31,099 nucleotides of DNA from DBFJGL01 sp048394785. Its GTDB lineage: Bacteria; Bacillota; Clostridia; Christensenellales; CAG-917. Under the pieces are notes generated by a model. The model had not been told where the DNA came from and ran no database searches. It worked only from the letters and a program-made list of their open reading frames with translations. The DNA lies in assembly GCA_048394785.1 (NCBI GenBank), contig DBFJGL010000023.1, positions 1 through 31,099 of the forward strand. Direction: 5' to 3'. Position 1 is the first letter of the stretch. Every line of letters begins with the position of its first letter. Positions 1 to 7,611 of this stretch are shown in pieces. Both the position numbers and the translations under genes were made by a program.

Positions 1-448
1 GCCATATAATGTAATGGTATTATGTGAGCGTAGTCGGGAGGACAAACCAAACGGCTCACTGAAATGCTCATAATTTTCCCCCTTATCATAGCAAAGAGCT
101 TTGAGGCGCAAGCCTCGGAGCTCTTTGCCATTTCAGCGGCATTTTACAGACGTTGCGGCAGGCATAAGCAGAATTTATAATCGAATAGGAATTGGGGTTC
201 GGCTGTTGGTTTTTATCGATGTGTTTTTGAGTTTTGCGCTCGCTTAATCGACTTGTAAAATCTTAGGAAAATGCACGGTTGCGGAAAGCGTGCATGCGGT
301 AAAAAGTTGTTTCGAATTGCAAAATCGCATATCGTTTGCGGCGCAAGTTTTCGGCGACGGCACGTTTTCAACAAAATAGTATTTAATTCGACTTTATCGA
401 CGAATAGCAGACAATCACCGCATAAGGTTCGATTGCATAATATGACGT
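1..448. other. Non-coding left-edge region upstream of glmM
   Basis: No convincing coding region is visible in these 448 bases. The first 73 bases are open in frame 2 and end in TAA at 71-73, so they could be the tail of a gene cut by the window edge, but nothing in the residues is recognisable. A GTGAGC/GCTCAC pair (24-29 and 54-59) and a long perfect hairpin (91-128, listed separately) suggest structured RNA, possibly the 3' part of a transcript that begins outside the window. The stretch from 130 to 448 shows no ORF with a ribosome site and no clear sigma-A promoter. Confidence 0.5.
91..128. repeat. Strong inverted repeat, 17-bp stem with GCAA tetraloop
   Basis: Bases 91-107 pair with 112-128: ten perfect pairs (GCAAAGAGCT with AGCTCTTTGC), then seven pairs including two G-T wobbles, closed by a GCAA (GNRA-type) loop at 108-111. 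No T-run follows on either strand, so it is not a canonical Rho-independent terminator. It may be the end of a structured RNA or a processing hairpin. Confidence 0.6.
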
Positions 449-1792
449 ATGCGTTATTTCGGAACGGACGGTATCAGAGGCAAAGCCGAAGAAATTATAA
501 ACAGCGGCATAGCGGAAAAGCTGGGGCTTGCGCTTGCCGGGTGCGGCGAAAAAATTCTCATCGGCAGAGACGTCAGAGAGCATTCTCCCTTGATTGAAAA
601 GCAGTTGGTGAGAGGATTGCTCGACGGCGGAGCAAAAGTGTTGTTGGCGGGGGAAGTTCCCACCCCTGTGCTGTCTTTTACCGCGGCGCGCGAAAATGCG
701 GATTTTGCGGTTATGATTACGGCGTCTCACAATCCTCCCGAATATAACGGGTTAAAAGTTTTCGGAGAATGCGGAAAAAAGTTATCGCCCGAAGACGAAA
801 AACTGATTGACAACGCGCTGTCCCGATTGGTGCACGGCGCGGAGCTGGCGTGCGATTGGGCGGAGGACTTGAAGAAAAGCGTTGCTCCGTACCATAAGGA
901 CTCGTTTTCCGCCGTCAAGTGCGGTGAGGTGCAGCCTCTTTTCGGAGTGGAAAGAGAATATAAAAGATACGTTATGAGTCTGTTCCCGTCAATGACAGGG
1001 TTCAAAGTAAAGCTTGATTGCGCAAACGGCTGTTATTCAGGGCTCGCCGCCGAAATAATGAGTGAACTCGGCGCGCAGGTAAGCGCGGTGAACGACGCCC
1101 GCGACGGAAAACACGTCAACGAAAACTGCGGTTCGGTCAATATAAAGAATTTTATTACTCAAGTCGAGCGCGACGAAATGGGGTTTGCTTTTGACGGCGA
1201 CGGCGACAGAGTGCTTGCCGTTGTTGACGGCAAGATATACGACGGCGACGCTATATTGCTTTCCGTTTCGATGCTTTATAAATTGCGCGGCAAACTGAAA
1301 AACAGGTTTATCGTCGGAACTGTGCTCACAAACTCGCGTTTACAGCGCGAACTTGCCTGGCAAGGGGCGGCGTTGCTTAGGACGGGAGTGGGCGACAAAT
1401 ATGTGCTCGACGCGCTGATTGAGCAGAATTGCGTGCTCGGCGGCGAGAAAAGCGGACATATCATAATGCTCGATAAATCAGCCACGGGCGACGGACTTCT
1501 CACCGCACTGACGTTGATGGAGGCGAAAAAAACGATGGGCAGTTTGCCAAAGTTCAGTCCCTACCCTATGCGCGAATTCAATTTTCCGAGTCAAAATCCA
1601 AAAGCCGAGGCGGCGAGCGCACTCTTTCAGGCAAAAGTCAAAGAGGCGGAAATGTTGGTCGGAGGCAGGGGAAGGATAATCGCGCGTCCGAGCGGAACCG
1701 AGCCCGTCATAAGAGTTGCGGCGGAGTATTTTTCAAAAAATCACGGTGAAATATTCGAAAAAATATACAATATTTTCGCACCTCGCGAGTAA
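449..1792 (+). CDS. glmM: Phosphoglucosamine mutase
   Basis: GlmM interconverts glucosamine-6-phosphate and glucosamine-1-phosphate, a cytoplasmic step towards UDP-GlcNAc and peptidoglycan. The protein is 447 residues, the usual family length. It starts with the family signature MRYFGTDGIRG. The phospho-serine loop TASHNPP lies at 91-97 (Ser93), the metal loop DGDGDR at 249-254, the sugar-binding GEKSGH at 332-337 and the phosphate-binding RPSGTEP at 413-419. All four domains of the alpha-D-phosphohexomutase fold are therefore intact. The TDGIR start and the GEKSGH motif favour GlmM over phosphomannomutase. The start at 449 is fixed by homology. No Shine-Dalgarno sequence lies in front of it, while a CATAAT box ends 7 bases before the ATG, so the mRNA may be leaderless. 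It is followed by a convergent gene. Confidence 0.93.
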   Translation: MRYFGTDGIRGKAEEIINSGIAEKLGLALAGCGEKILIGRDVREHSPLIEKQLVRGLLDGGAKVLLAGEVPTPVLSFTAARENADFAVMITASHNPPEYNGLKVFGECGKKLSPEDEKLIDNALSRLVHGAELACDWAEDLKKSVAPYHKDSFSAVKCGEVQPLFGVEREYKRYVMSLFPSMTGFKVKLDCANGCYSGLAAEIMSELGAQVSAVNDARDGKHVNENCGSVNIKNFITQVERDEMGFAFDGDGDRVLAVVDGKIYDGDAILLSVSMLYKLRGKLKNRFIVGTVLTNSRLQRELAWQGAALLRTGVGDKYVLDALIEQNCVLGGEKSGHIIMLDKSATGDGLLTALTLMEAKKTMGSLPKFSPYPMREFNFPSQNPKAEAASALFQAKVKEAEMLVGGRGRIIARPSGTEPVIRVAAEYFSKNHGEIFEKIYNIFAPRE

Positions 1793-1897
1793 GACGCCCG
1801 AATAATGCTCATTCTCAAATGGCGGGAGCAGCCGAATATATCAAAATATACGGGCGCACGCGAACGCGCGCACATAGAGAATAATAACGGGTTTAAT

Positions 1898-1921
1898 GAA
1901 AAACGCCGCGAAAGCGGCGTT
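1898..1921 (-). terminator. Rho-independent terminator of the minus-strand membrane protein gene
   Basis: Bases 1902-1909 (AACGCCGC) pair perfectly with 1914-1921 around a GAAA loop. Read on the minus strand, the stem runs into a T-rich stretch (TTTTTCATT). It lies just beyond the stop codon at 1946. On the plus strand the stem is not followed by T residues, so its effect on glmM transcription is likely weaker. Confidence 0.75.
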
Positions 1922-1945
1922 ATGCTTAGTCGAAAGTCGTTAATG

Positions 1946-3595
1946 TTATTTACGCTTTTTCTTTACTGTTGTCGTGCGCCGTACAAAGCGGGTTGTAGAC
2001 GTTGCGGTTTCGTCGGCAGGCAGAGAAACTTCGTCCTTGGTGCACAGCGACGTCATCTCGTTGCAGAACGCGTTGGTCAAAGTTTCGCCCGTGTTCTTTT
2101 TGGTGAGAATGCTGAAAGACAAGTTCTCGGTGTGCGGAACGAGCATCGTGAATTCTTTTACGAAATCGTCCGTTTCAAGTCCCTCGAACCCCGTTTCGAG
2201 TACGGTTGCGTACTTGTTGTCGGCGTCCGCGGTTTGAGTGATTATCGTGAATTTTTCAAGCGGAGTTATTTTTGTGCCCGACAAAATCGCGGTGCGCAAC
2301 GCGAGTACGTCATAACCGAGTTTTTCCATTGAAGGAGTATCGCGCAGAATGTCGGCTCGGATTTGCTGCCACTGAGAGATTTTGTAAGACTCCGAAATCA
2401 GCCATTTGATCACGTTGCCGGGCAGATTTCTCAAATTGTTGAACATATACCAGAACGGTCCGATGGGGAACGAACTGTCTTCGAGTCCTTTGTAAATGAT
2501 GTTGAGTTTGTATGCCGCGTCGGGATAGACCTTGACGGAAACTTTGAAACCGGAGTGGTCGTCGTTTTCTTTAATTATGAGAATTGTTTTGGACTTGTAT
2601 TTGTAAACCCAATTCAAAGTGCCTCTTTTCTTTATGCAATATACGCCTTCGAGTCCTGCGACATAGTCGATGACTTCTTGCATGGAGAGCGTTTTCTCTT
2701 TGTGCGGCATCAAAATGAGGTTTGCGAAATCGCTGTTGCCTACCATATTCATTTTGATTATGTCCATATCCGACGCGCCGAATTCTTCGAGAGTGAGCAC
2801 GGCTTCGGAATATTTTTTCACAACCGTATAAACTTCGCCGTCGCGCAGGCGTACGGAGCCGTAATAATTGGTGTTTACCGAGCCGGGAAGTATATTTTCG
2901 TCCTGTTCGAGGGGCTGAATGTTATCGTCGGTGGAGAGATATTGCATAAGAACGGAAGCGTTGTCGTTGGAAAGCGCGACGACCGGAGCCGTTTCGCCCG
3001 TTTCCTCTTTTTTCTTATCGTATTTTTTTGCTCCGCGCGGAGAAACGAGGAAGTATATGAGCGCGGTAATCACGGACAGGACGACGAAAATAAGGTCGAA
3101 CAAGATGAACATCATATAGTCGTCAATCGCCGACAGAATGAAATTGCTGGTGATGTCTTTTTGATATAAACCGAGGATTTGAGATTTTGCGACGGGCGCG
3201 GATATTCCCTCCAACCTCACGGTATCTCCGGAGACTTCCTGCACCGTTTTTACGTCCACGGCGGGCTTGCCGCTTTTATCGATGAAAACAACGCCGACTT
3301 TATCCCCTGCGAGAATAAAGGAAGTTTCTTTTATGACCGCGCCTTTATCCTGTTTTACGCCCGTTGAGTAGTCGGTGACCACTACGCTGTAAACGCCGTT
3401 GCAGTAAAACAGTCCTCCGCGGTCGCGCGCCGTCGAGAGAAAGAATATCGAAACCAAACTTATCACAAACGCCGCCACGACGCACAGTATCATTATGTTT
3501 CGCATTATTTTGGCAATGACGGGGTCTTTAAGACCGAATGCCACTGCGAGTTTATCGGACTCTTTTTTTTGAGATTTGCTTTTTTTGTCAGCCAT
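1946..3595 (-). CDS. Two-pass membrane protein of unknown function, divergent from the pilus operon
   Basis: I do not recognise this 549-residue protein. The first 30 residues are strongly basic and hydrophilic. A first membrane segment spans about 33-55 and a second about 163-188. The 105 residues between them would lie outside the cell. Residues 190-549 would be cytoplasmic, with no catalytic motif that I can see. The C-terminus ends in a basic tail (VKKKRK) after a Ser/Thr-rich stretch. It has its own consensus-like promoter and terminator, so it is expressed as a single gene. It shares a 218-base intergenic region with pilC, so a role linked to the pilus (anchoring or sensing) is possible, but this rests on position only. 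The ribosome site is weak (AGGGCG). Confidence 0.8.
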   Translation of the reverse strand: MADKKSKSQKKESDKLAVAFGLKDPVIAKIMRNIMILCVVAAFVISLVSIFFLSTARDRGGLFYCNGVYSVVVTDYSTGVKQDKGAVIKETSFILAGDKVGVVFIDKSGKPAVDVKTVQEVSGDTVRLEGISAPVAKSQILGLYQKDITSNFILSAIDDYMMFILFDLIFVVLSVITALIYFLVSPRGAKKYDKKKEETGETAPVVALSNDNASVLMQYLSTDDNIQPLEQDENILPGSVNTNYYGSVRLRDGEVYTVVKKYSEAVLTLEEFGASDMDIIKMNMVGNSDFANLILMPHKEKTLSMQEVIDYVAGLEGVYCIKKRGTLNWVYKYKSKTILIIKENDDHSGFKVSVKVYPDAAYKLNIIYKGLEDSSFPIGPFWYMFNNLRNLPGNVIKWLISESYKISQWQQIRADILRDTPSMEKLGYDVLALRTAILSGTKITPLEKFTIITQTADADNKYATVLETGFEGLETDDFVKEFTMLVPHTENLSFSILTKKNTGETLTNAFCNEMTSLCTKDEVSLPADETATSTTRFVRRTTTVKKKRK

Positions 3596-3631
3596 AAACG
3601 TAGCGCCCTATATGTCTTTATATAATTAAAC

Positions 3632-3658
3632 ATTATATGAAAAAAAATTGTTTGTCAA
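3632..3658 (-). promoter_or_regulatory. Promoter of the minus-strand membrane protein gene
   Basis: On the minus strand a perfect TTGACA (3658-3653) is followed, after a T-rich spacer of 15 bases, by a perfect TATAAT (3637-3632). The spacer is 2 bases shorter than ideal. The start codon lies 37 bases downstream. Confidence 0.65.
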
Positions 3659-3755
3659 TATATACCCCAAAATTGAAAGTTGCGCGAAGTCTTTTTTCGC
3701 ATATTTTCAATCGGAAAACAACGAAAAAATATGCCGTAGCGGGCGAAGTGCCGTA

Positions 3756-3784
3756 TTGCAATATGATTTTGCGTGTGATATAAT
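3756..3784 (+). promoter_or_regulatory. Promoter of the pilC operon
   Basis: TTGCAA at 3756-3761 and TATAAT at 3779-3784 are separated by exactly 17 bases. The TTG start of pilC lies 30 bases further on, behind a GGGGAG ribosome site at 3801-3806. This is the only good plus-strand promoter seen before the first pilus gene block. Confidence 0.75.
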
Positions 3785-3813
3785 CGAAGTAAACATAAGC
3801 GGGGAGTAGATAA

Positions 3814-5013
3814 TTGCAGAAGTACACCTATAAAGCGGTTGACGCCGCGGGAAAGTTCGTCAAAGGAACGCTGCTTGCGCCGGACGACAAGACATTCAGA
3901 AATCTGCTTCGCGAGCAAGAGCTGAGTTGTTATAATTACCGTATAGTCAACAAGGTAAAACAGACAAAATATAAACCGCTTAAAATTGCGGAACTTATTG
4001 CTTTCAGCAGGCAATTATCTTCAATGTTGTCCGCGGGACTCGACCTCAGTATGAGTCTGAAAATGCTGTATGAGCGCACAGAAAACAGCAAGAAACGTCT
4101 TAAAATCGTGCTTGCCGCCCTCTTTGAGGAAATTCAGAAGGGAGAATCTTTGGCGTCCGCGATGCAGGGTATGGACAACACGTTTCCGTCTCTTTACATA
4201 AGCATGGTAAAATCGGGCGAGATGAACGGCAAAATCGACGAGTCGCTCGTTACGCTTGCAGATTATTTCGAAAAGGAAAACAAGCAGAGAAATCAGATAA
4301 AAAGCGCGATGAGTTATCCGATTATTCTGATAGTCATCTGCGTATTGGTCGTCATACTGATGTCGGTTGTCGTGCTTCCGCGAATGGTGGGTATGATGCC
4401 CGAGGGGCAGAAACTGCCCGTGCCCACGATGATATTGATGGGCTTGAAAGATTTTATAGTGGAGCAGTGGTTTATACTGCTTATAGTTATTGCGGTATTG
4501 GTGGTGGTGCTGCCGATAATAAAGCGCATTCCCGCGGTATCGCTTTTTACGGGCAAACTTGCCACGCGCATTCCGATTATAGGAAAACTCAGAAAAATGC
4601 TTTACACCGCGACGTTTGCGCGGTCGCTGTCCACGCTGTACGCGACGGGCATACCTCTGCTTGACGCCATTGCGATGGGCGCGGAAATTCTCAACAACAA
4701 GTTTATCGAAATGCAAATACGCGAAGCCGTAATTTCCATAAGGAAAGGAAGCTCCATTGCCGAGGCGTTTTCCATTGTCACGTCGTTTGACCCGATGCTT
4801 ATGACTATGATATTCGTAGGCGAACAGTCGGGCACGCTGGACGACATTCTCATTCAAACGGCAGGCTATTTCGAAGAAGAAGCGCAGAGCGCGTTAAAGC
4901 GTCTTATCGGTATGATTTCGCCGATAATGCTTATGTTTATGGCGGTTGTCGTTGGTTTTGTACTCATTGCCATTATGATGCCGATGCTCACGCTTTATCA
5001 ATCCATCGGCTGA
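3814..5013 (+). CDS. pilC: Type IV pilus inner-membrane platform protein PilC (GspF family)
   Basis: PilC is the polytopic platform through which the assembly ATPase drives pilin polymerisation. The protein is 399 residues, normal for the family. It opens with YTYKAVDAAGKFVKG, the typical PilC N-terminus. Two T2SSF repeats follow at about 60-190 and 265-390; both carry the phenylalanine/arginine-rich start (AFSRQLSSML and TFARSLSTLY) and a GE-x-x-G turn (SGEMNGKID, GEQSGTLDD). Membrane segments lie near 168-190, 215-237 and 368-392. The start is a TTG codon chosen because GGGGAG (3801-3806) is well spaced from it and the encoded N-terminus fits the family. It is the first gene of the pilus operon, and pilM follows after 15 bases with a perfect AAGGAGG. 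Confidence 0.93.
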   Translation: MQKYTYKAVDAAGKFVKGTLLAPDDKTFRNLLREQELSCYNYRIVNKVKQTKYKPLKIAELIAFSRQLSSMLSAGLDLSMSLKMLYERTENSKKRLKIVLAALFEEIQKGESLASAMQGMDNTFPSLYISMVKSGEMNGKIDESLVTLADYFEKENKQRNQIKSAMSYPIILIVICVLVVILMSVVVLPRMVGMMPEGQKLPVPTMILMGLKDFIVEQWFILLIVIAVLVVVLPIIKRIPAVSLFTGKLATRIPIIGKLRKMLYTATFARSLSTLYATGIPLLDAIAMGAEILNNKFIEMQIREAVISIRKGSSIAEAFSIVTSFDPMLMTMIFVGEQSGTLDDILIQTAGYFEEEAQSALKRLIGMISPIMLMFMAVVVGFVLIAIMMPMLTLYQSIG

Positions 5014-5028
5014 TACAAGGAGGGAAAA

Positions 5029-5943
5029 ATGTACATTTTGCACATCAGCGGCGACACGGTGAAGATTTTGGAGGGGACGTTTACCCGACGCAGGATTGTT
5101 ATAAACAGTCTTTATTCTTCCGCCATGCCCAGCGAATATCTCGATATTCCCGAAGAAAAAGGTTACGAGAAGCTCGAAGCCGTCGTCACCAACGGGCTCA
5201 GGGACCTCGGCGAGGATTTCAAAAACAAAAAGCTCAGAATAGTGCTCGATAACATAAACATTCCCTTTAAGGAAATGATTGTGCCCACGCTTGACAGGAA
5301 GAAAACCATAGAGCTTATTAAAAACGAGATTTTCAACGACGAAAAACTCGCGGGCGGCAATACGGTAGATTATATAGAGTTGGAGAAGAAAGTGGGCGGC
5401 GCAAAGCAATCGCGCATTATGGTGACGTATGTGGACAACGTCATTCTTGCGGATATGCAGAAGCTGAGTAAAAATCTTATGTTCAAACTTATGTCCGTGG
5501 ACGTCGGGCAGAACTGCACGGCGAAAATGCTGAGATATACTTCCGCGTCGTTGCCTCAGACGTACGTGTTTGCCGAGATGCGCGACAGCGTGGTGATGAT
5601 AAGTCTTGTGATTGACGGCGTGTTCAAATACAGTATGTCGAAAAGCATAATTTCTATGGATTCTATGCGGTTCAAGAGCGAAAGGATTTATTTCGTAAAC
5701 GATATAACGAACACGCTGCGCGGAGCGATGGAACTGTTCAGAAAACTCTATCCCGACCTTAACTGCAATCATATCGTGGTTGCGGGAAGCGCGGAAAAGT
5801 TCGACCTTATGAGAAAACCCGTCGCCGAAAAACTCGGAGTCACCGTGCAGAACATCGGCGTGCCGGAAAACATCGACAGTATAGGCGACGAGGAATACAA
5901 CGAATTTTTCTGTACTATCGGCGGACTTATCAGGGAGGCGTAA
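5029..5943 (+). CDS. pilM: PilM-like pilus assembly protein (actin-like fold)
   Basis: PilM is a cytoplasmic actin-like protein that binds the N-terminal tail of PilN and links the alignment complex to the ATPase. This 304-residue protein is placed in the family by its position between pilC and a pilN-like gene. Supporting features are an actin-fold-like opening (MYILHISGDTVKILEG), the central FRKLYPDL segment before a buried strand (HIVVAGSAEK), and a final glycine-rich helix (TIGGLIREA). Sequence divergence from classical PilM is high, and the nucleotide-binding residues cannot be assigned with confidence. No membrane segment is seen. The ribosome site AAGGAGG at 5017-5023 is ideal. The following gene starts 1 base after the stop codon, which suggests translational coupling. 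Confidence 0.75.
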   Translation: MYILHISGDTVKILEGTFTRRRIVINSLYSSAMPSEYLDIPEEKGYEKLEAVVTNGLRDLGEDFKNKKLRIVLDNINIPFKEMIVPTLDRKKTIELIKNEIFNDEKLAGGNTVDYIELEKKVGGAKQSRIMVTYVDNVILADMQKLSKNLMFKLMSVDVGQNCTAKMLRYTSASLPQTYVFAEMRDSVVMISLVIDGVFKYSMSKSIISMDSMRFKSERIYFVNDITNTLRGAMELFRKLYPDLNCNHIVVAGSAEKFDLMRKPVAEKLGVTVQNIGVPENIDSIGDEEYNEFFCTIGGLIREA

Positions 5944-5944
5944 T

Positions 5945-6610
5945 ATGTTGAGAAAAGATATAAATCTGCTTTACAGTTTCGCGCAATCGGGGAAAAAGAA
6001 GAATTCTTCCAATATGCTTATTGTCATAATATCCGCGGTGGTGCTGATTGTAGGTCTTATGACTTTCCTATTCGTCAACGCGAAAATGAACGTGGCGAAA
6101 AACAAGGAGATTTTGAGCGACCTCGAACAAAAGTTGGAACAGACGGACCGTCTTTCGCAGCTTCAAGCGCAGTATAACGAATTGAAGTCGGCGTACGAAA
6201 CCGCTATTGCGGAAGTCATAGCGGAGGTTGCGCCGGGACAGTTTACCGACGATGCGGGCAAAATCAGCGCGAAACTCATAGACGTGCTTATGCCGACGGC
6301 GGCGGACGGAAGCATATACTTTGCGGTTGAAATAGGAAGCATAAGCATTGCCGGAAATATGATAAATATAGAGTGTGCCGTGTCCGACTATATAACCGCG
6401 TGGGATTTTACCGATTATCTTGCGGGCAACGTGCTCGCGGATGCAAAATACGAGGAACTTGCAGGCGAGATTGTGAAGAATAAACTCAGATTTTCCGCGG
6501 TAGAAGAAAATTATCCGGGCTTGCCGCAAAAGCCTGCCGACGGCGAGACGGGCGGCAGTATCGATTTCGTTTTGAAATTTACGGTTGATTGGGAGGAGTT
6601 CGCAGAATGA
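5945..6610 (+). CDS. pilN: PilN-like pilus alignment protein
   Basis: This 221-residue protein has the architecture of PilN: a short cytoplasmic N-terminus with the INLL motif that contacts PilM (residues 6-9), one membrane segment at about 24-45, a coiled coil at about 50-90, then an extracytoplasmic globular domain. In the family PilN pairs with PilO and connects the pilus machinery to the cytoplasmic PilM ring. The ribosome site GGGAGG sits just inside the end of pilM. The stop codon overlaps the next start codon (ATGA), so PilN and PilO are probably made in equal amounts. Overall sequence similarity to known PilN proteins outside the N-terminus is weak by eye. Confidence 0.75.
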   Translation: MLRKDINLLYSFAQSGKKKNSSNMLIVIISAVVLIVGLMTFLFVNAKMNVAKNKEILSDLEQKLEQTDRLSQLQAQYNELKSAYETAIAEVIAEVAPGQFTDDAGKISAKLIDVLMPTAADGSIYFAVEIGSISIAGNMINIECAVSDYITAWDFTDYLAGNVLADAKYEELAGEIVKNKLRFSAVEENYPGLPQKPADGETGGSIDFVLKFTVDWEEFAE

Positions 6611-7527
6611 CGCTTACAAACAAAGATAAAATATTGCTGGGACTGCTTGCCGTCATACTTTTTGTCGGTATGATGTACGTTTACGGCATTATGCCCACAA
6701 ACGACGAGGTAAAGAAACTCGAAGCACAGGTACAGACGAAACAAGACGAACTGCGCGATTTGCAGATGCAGATAGCGAGCATCAATATTTCCGCCGTAAA
6801 TAAAGAATACGACAAACTGCTGGATTATTACTACACGACGGACAAGGGCGAGCTTGCGGACAAAATAGGAATAATAGCCGTTAACAGAATGATTATCGAA
6901 ATGTTGGACGCGCACAACATCGAGGGTTATACCACGGCGGGTTGGAAGATAAGCGAGGACAGATTTACTTCTTCGTACGGCGATTATAAAGCCGATTATT
7001 TCGTTGCTTCGGCAAACTGCCCGACCACGTTTACCGTTCAGGACTGCAATGATTTGTATGCGTTTATCGATACTGTCAACGCAAACAAATTTTTCAAAAT
7101 GGATTCTTTGAGCATAGCGTATGAAGAGAACGAGGTTGAAGGGCAGCCGCCTACTGCGGAAGGCTCGTTTGTGTTGCTGTACTATATGCGCGCCAAGCAA
7201 GGACAGGCGGAAGTGCCCGCATTGCTGCCCGCTGTGGAAAACGTGTCGGCTGACGGTGCAAAGGTACAATTCGGCGCGGTGACCGACGCCGAGAAATATG
7301 AGTTTTATATCATAACCGAGACGGACGGAGAAAGGGCGTACAAGCTGATTGAAAACGTCGAATTGAAAGCGTCTGGACAGGACGGATTGGAAAAGACTTT
7401 TACCGCGACAATGCTCGGGGGAAAAGGAACTTATAAAATCGGCGTCCGCGCCGTAGGCGACAAAATCAAAGGGTATTTCAAATCTATGCTCGACGATACG
7501 ATGACGGCAGTGGAAATTACCGTCTGA
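6607..7527 (+). CDS. pilO: PilO-like pilus alignment protein
   Basis: The protein has 306 residues from the ATG at 6607, which overlaps the pilN stop as ATGA and is served by GGGAGGAG at 6591-6598. An in-frame ATG 18 bases upstream lacks these advantages. It has a membrane segment at about 10-28, a coiled coil at about 33-62 (EVKKLEAQVQTKQDELRDLQ) and an extracytoplasmic alpha/beta domain. This is the PilO plan. The C-terminal 90 residues (from about 210) look like an additional beta-rich domain of fibronectin-III type (PALLPAVENVSADGAKVQFG ... YKIGVRAVGD), which makes the protein longer than the usual PilO of about 200 residues. It would act with PilN on the outer face of the membrane. Confidence 0.72.
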   Translation: MTLTNKDKILLGLLAVILFVGMMYVYGIMPTNDEVKKLEAQVQTKQDELRDLQMQIASINISAVNKEYDKLLDYYYTTDKGELADKIGIIAVNRMIIEMLDAHNIEGYTTAGWKISEDRFTSSYGDYKADYFVASANCPTTFTVQDCNDLYAFIDTVNANKFFKMDSLSIAYEENEVEGQPPTAEGSFVLLYYMRAKQGQAEVPALLPAVENVSADGAKVQFGAVTDAEKYEFYIITETDGERAYKLIENVELKASGQDGLEKTFTATMLGGKGTYKIGVRAVGDKIKGYFKSMLDDTMTAVEITV

Positions 7528-7611
7528 TGCGCAAAACAACGGTTTATATGAGCAAAAAGCAAACGATAAATGCCGTTTGCAAAAGTCATAACAAAATAGC
7601 GGGATAAAAAT

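Noticed and set aside
2..73. C-terminal end of a gene entering from the left edge
   Set aside because: The frame is open for 23 codons only, which is too short to support, and the bases also contain an inverted repeat that suggests RNA.
2363..3169. A 268-codon open frame on the plus strand
   Set aside because: It lies wholly antisense to the 549-residue membrane protein gene, which has its own promoter and terminator, and it has no ribosome site or recognisable domain.
7559..7580. Terminator between pilO and the giant pilin-like gene
   Set aside because: GCAAACG/CGTTTGC forms a seven-pair stem with an eight-base loop, but no T-run follows, and the genes around it are clearly one functional group.
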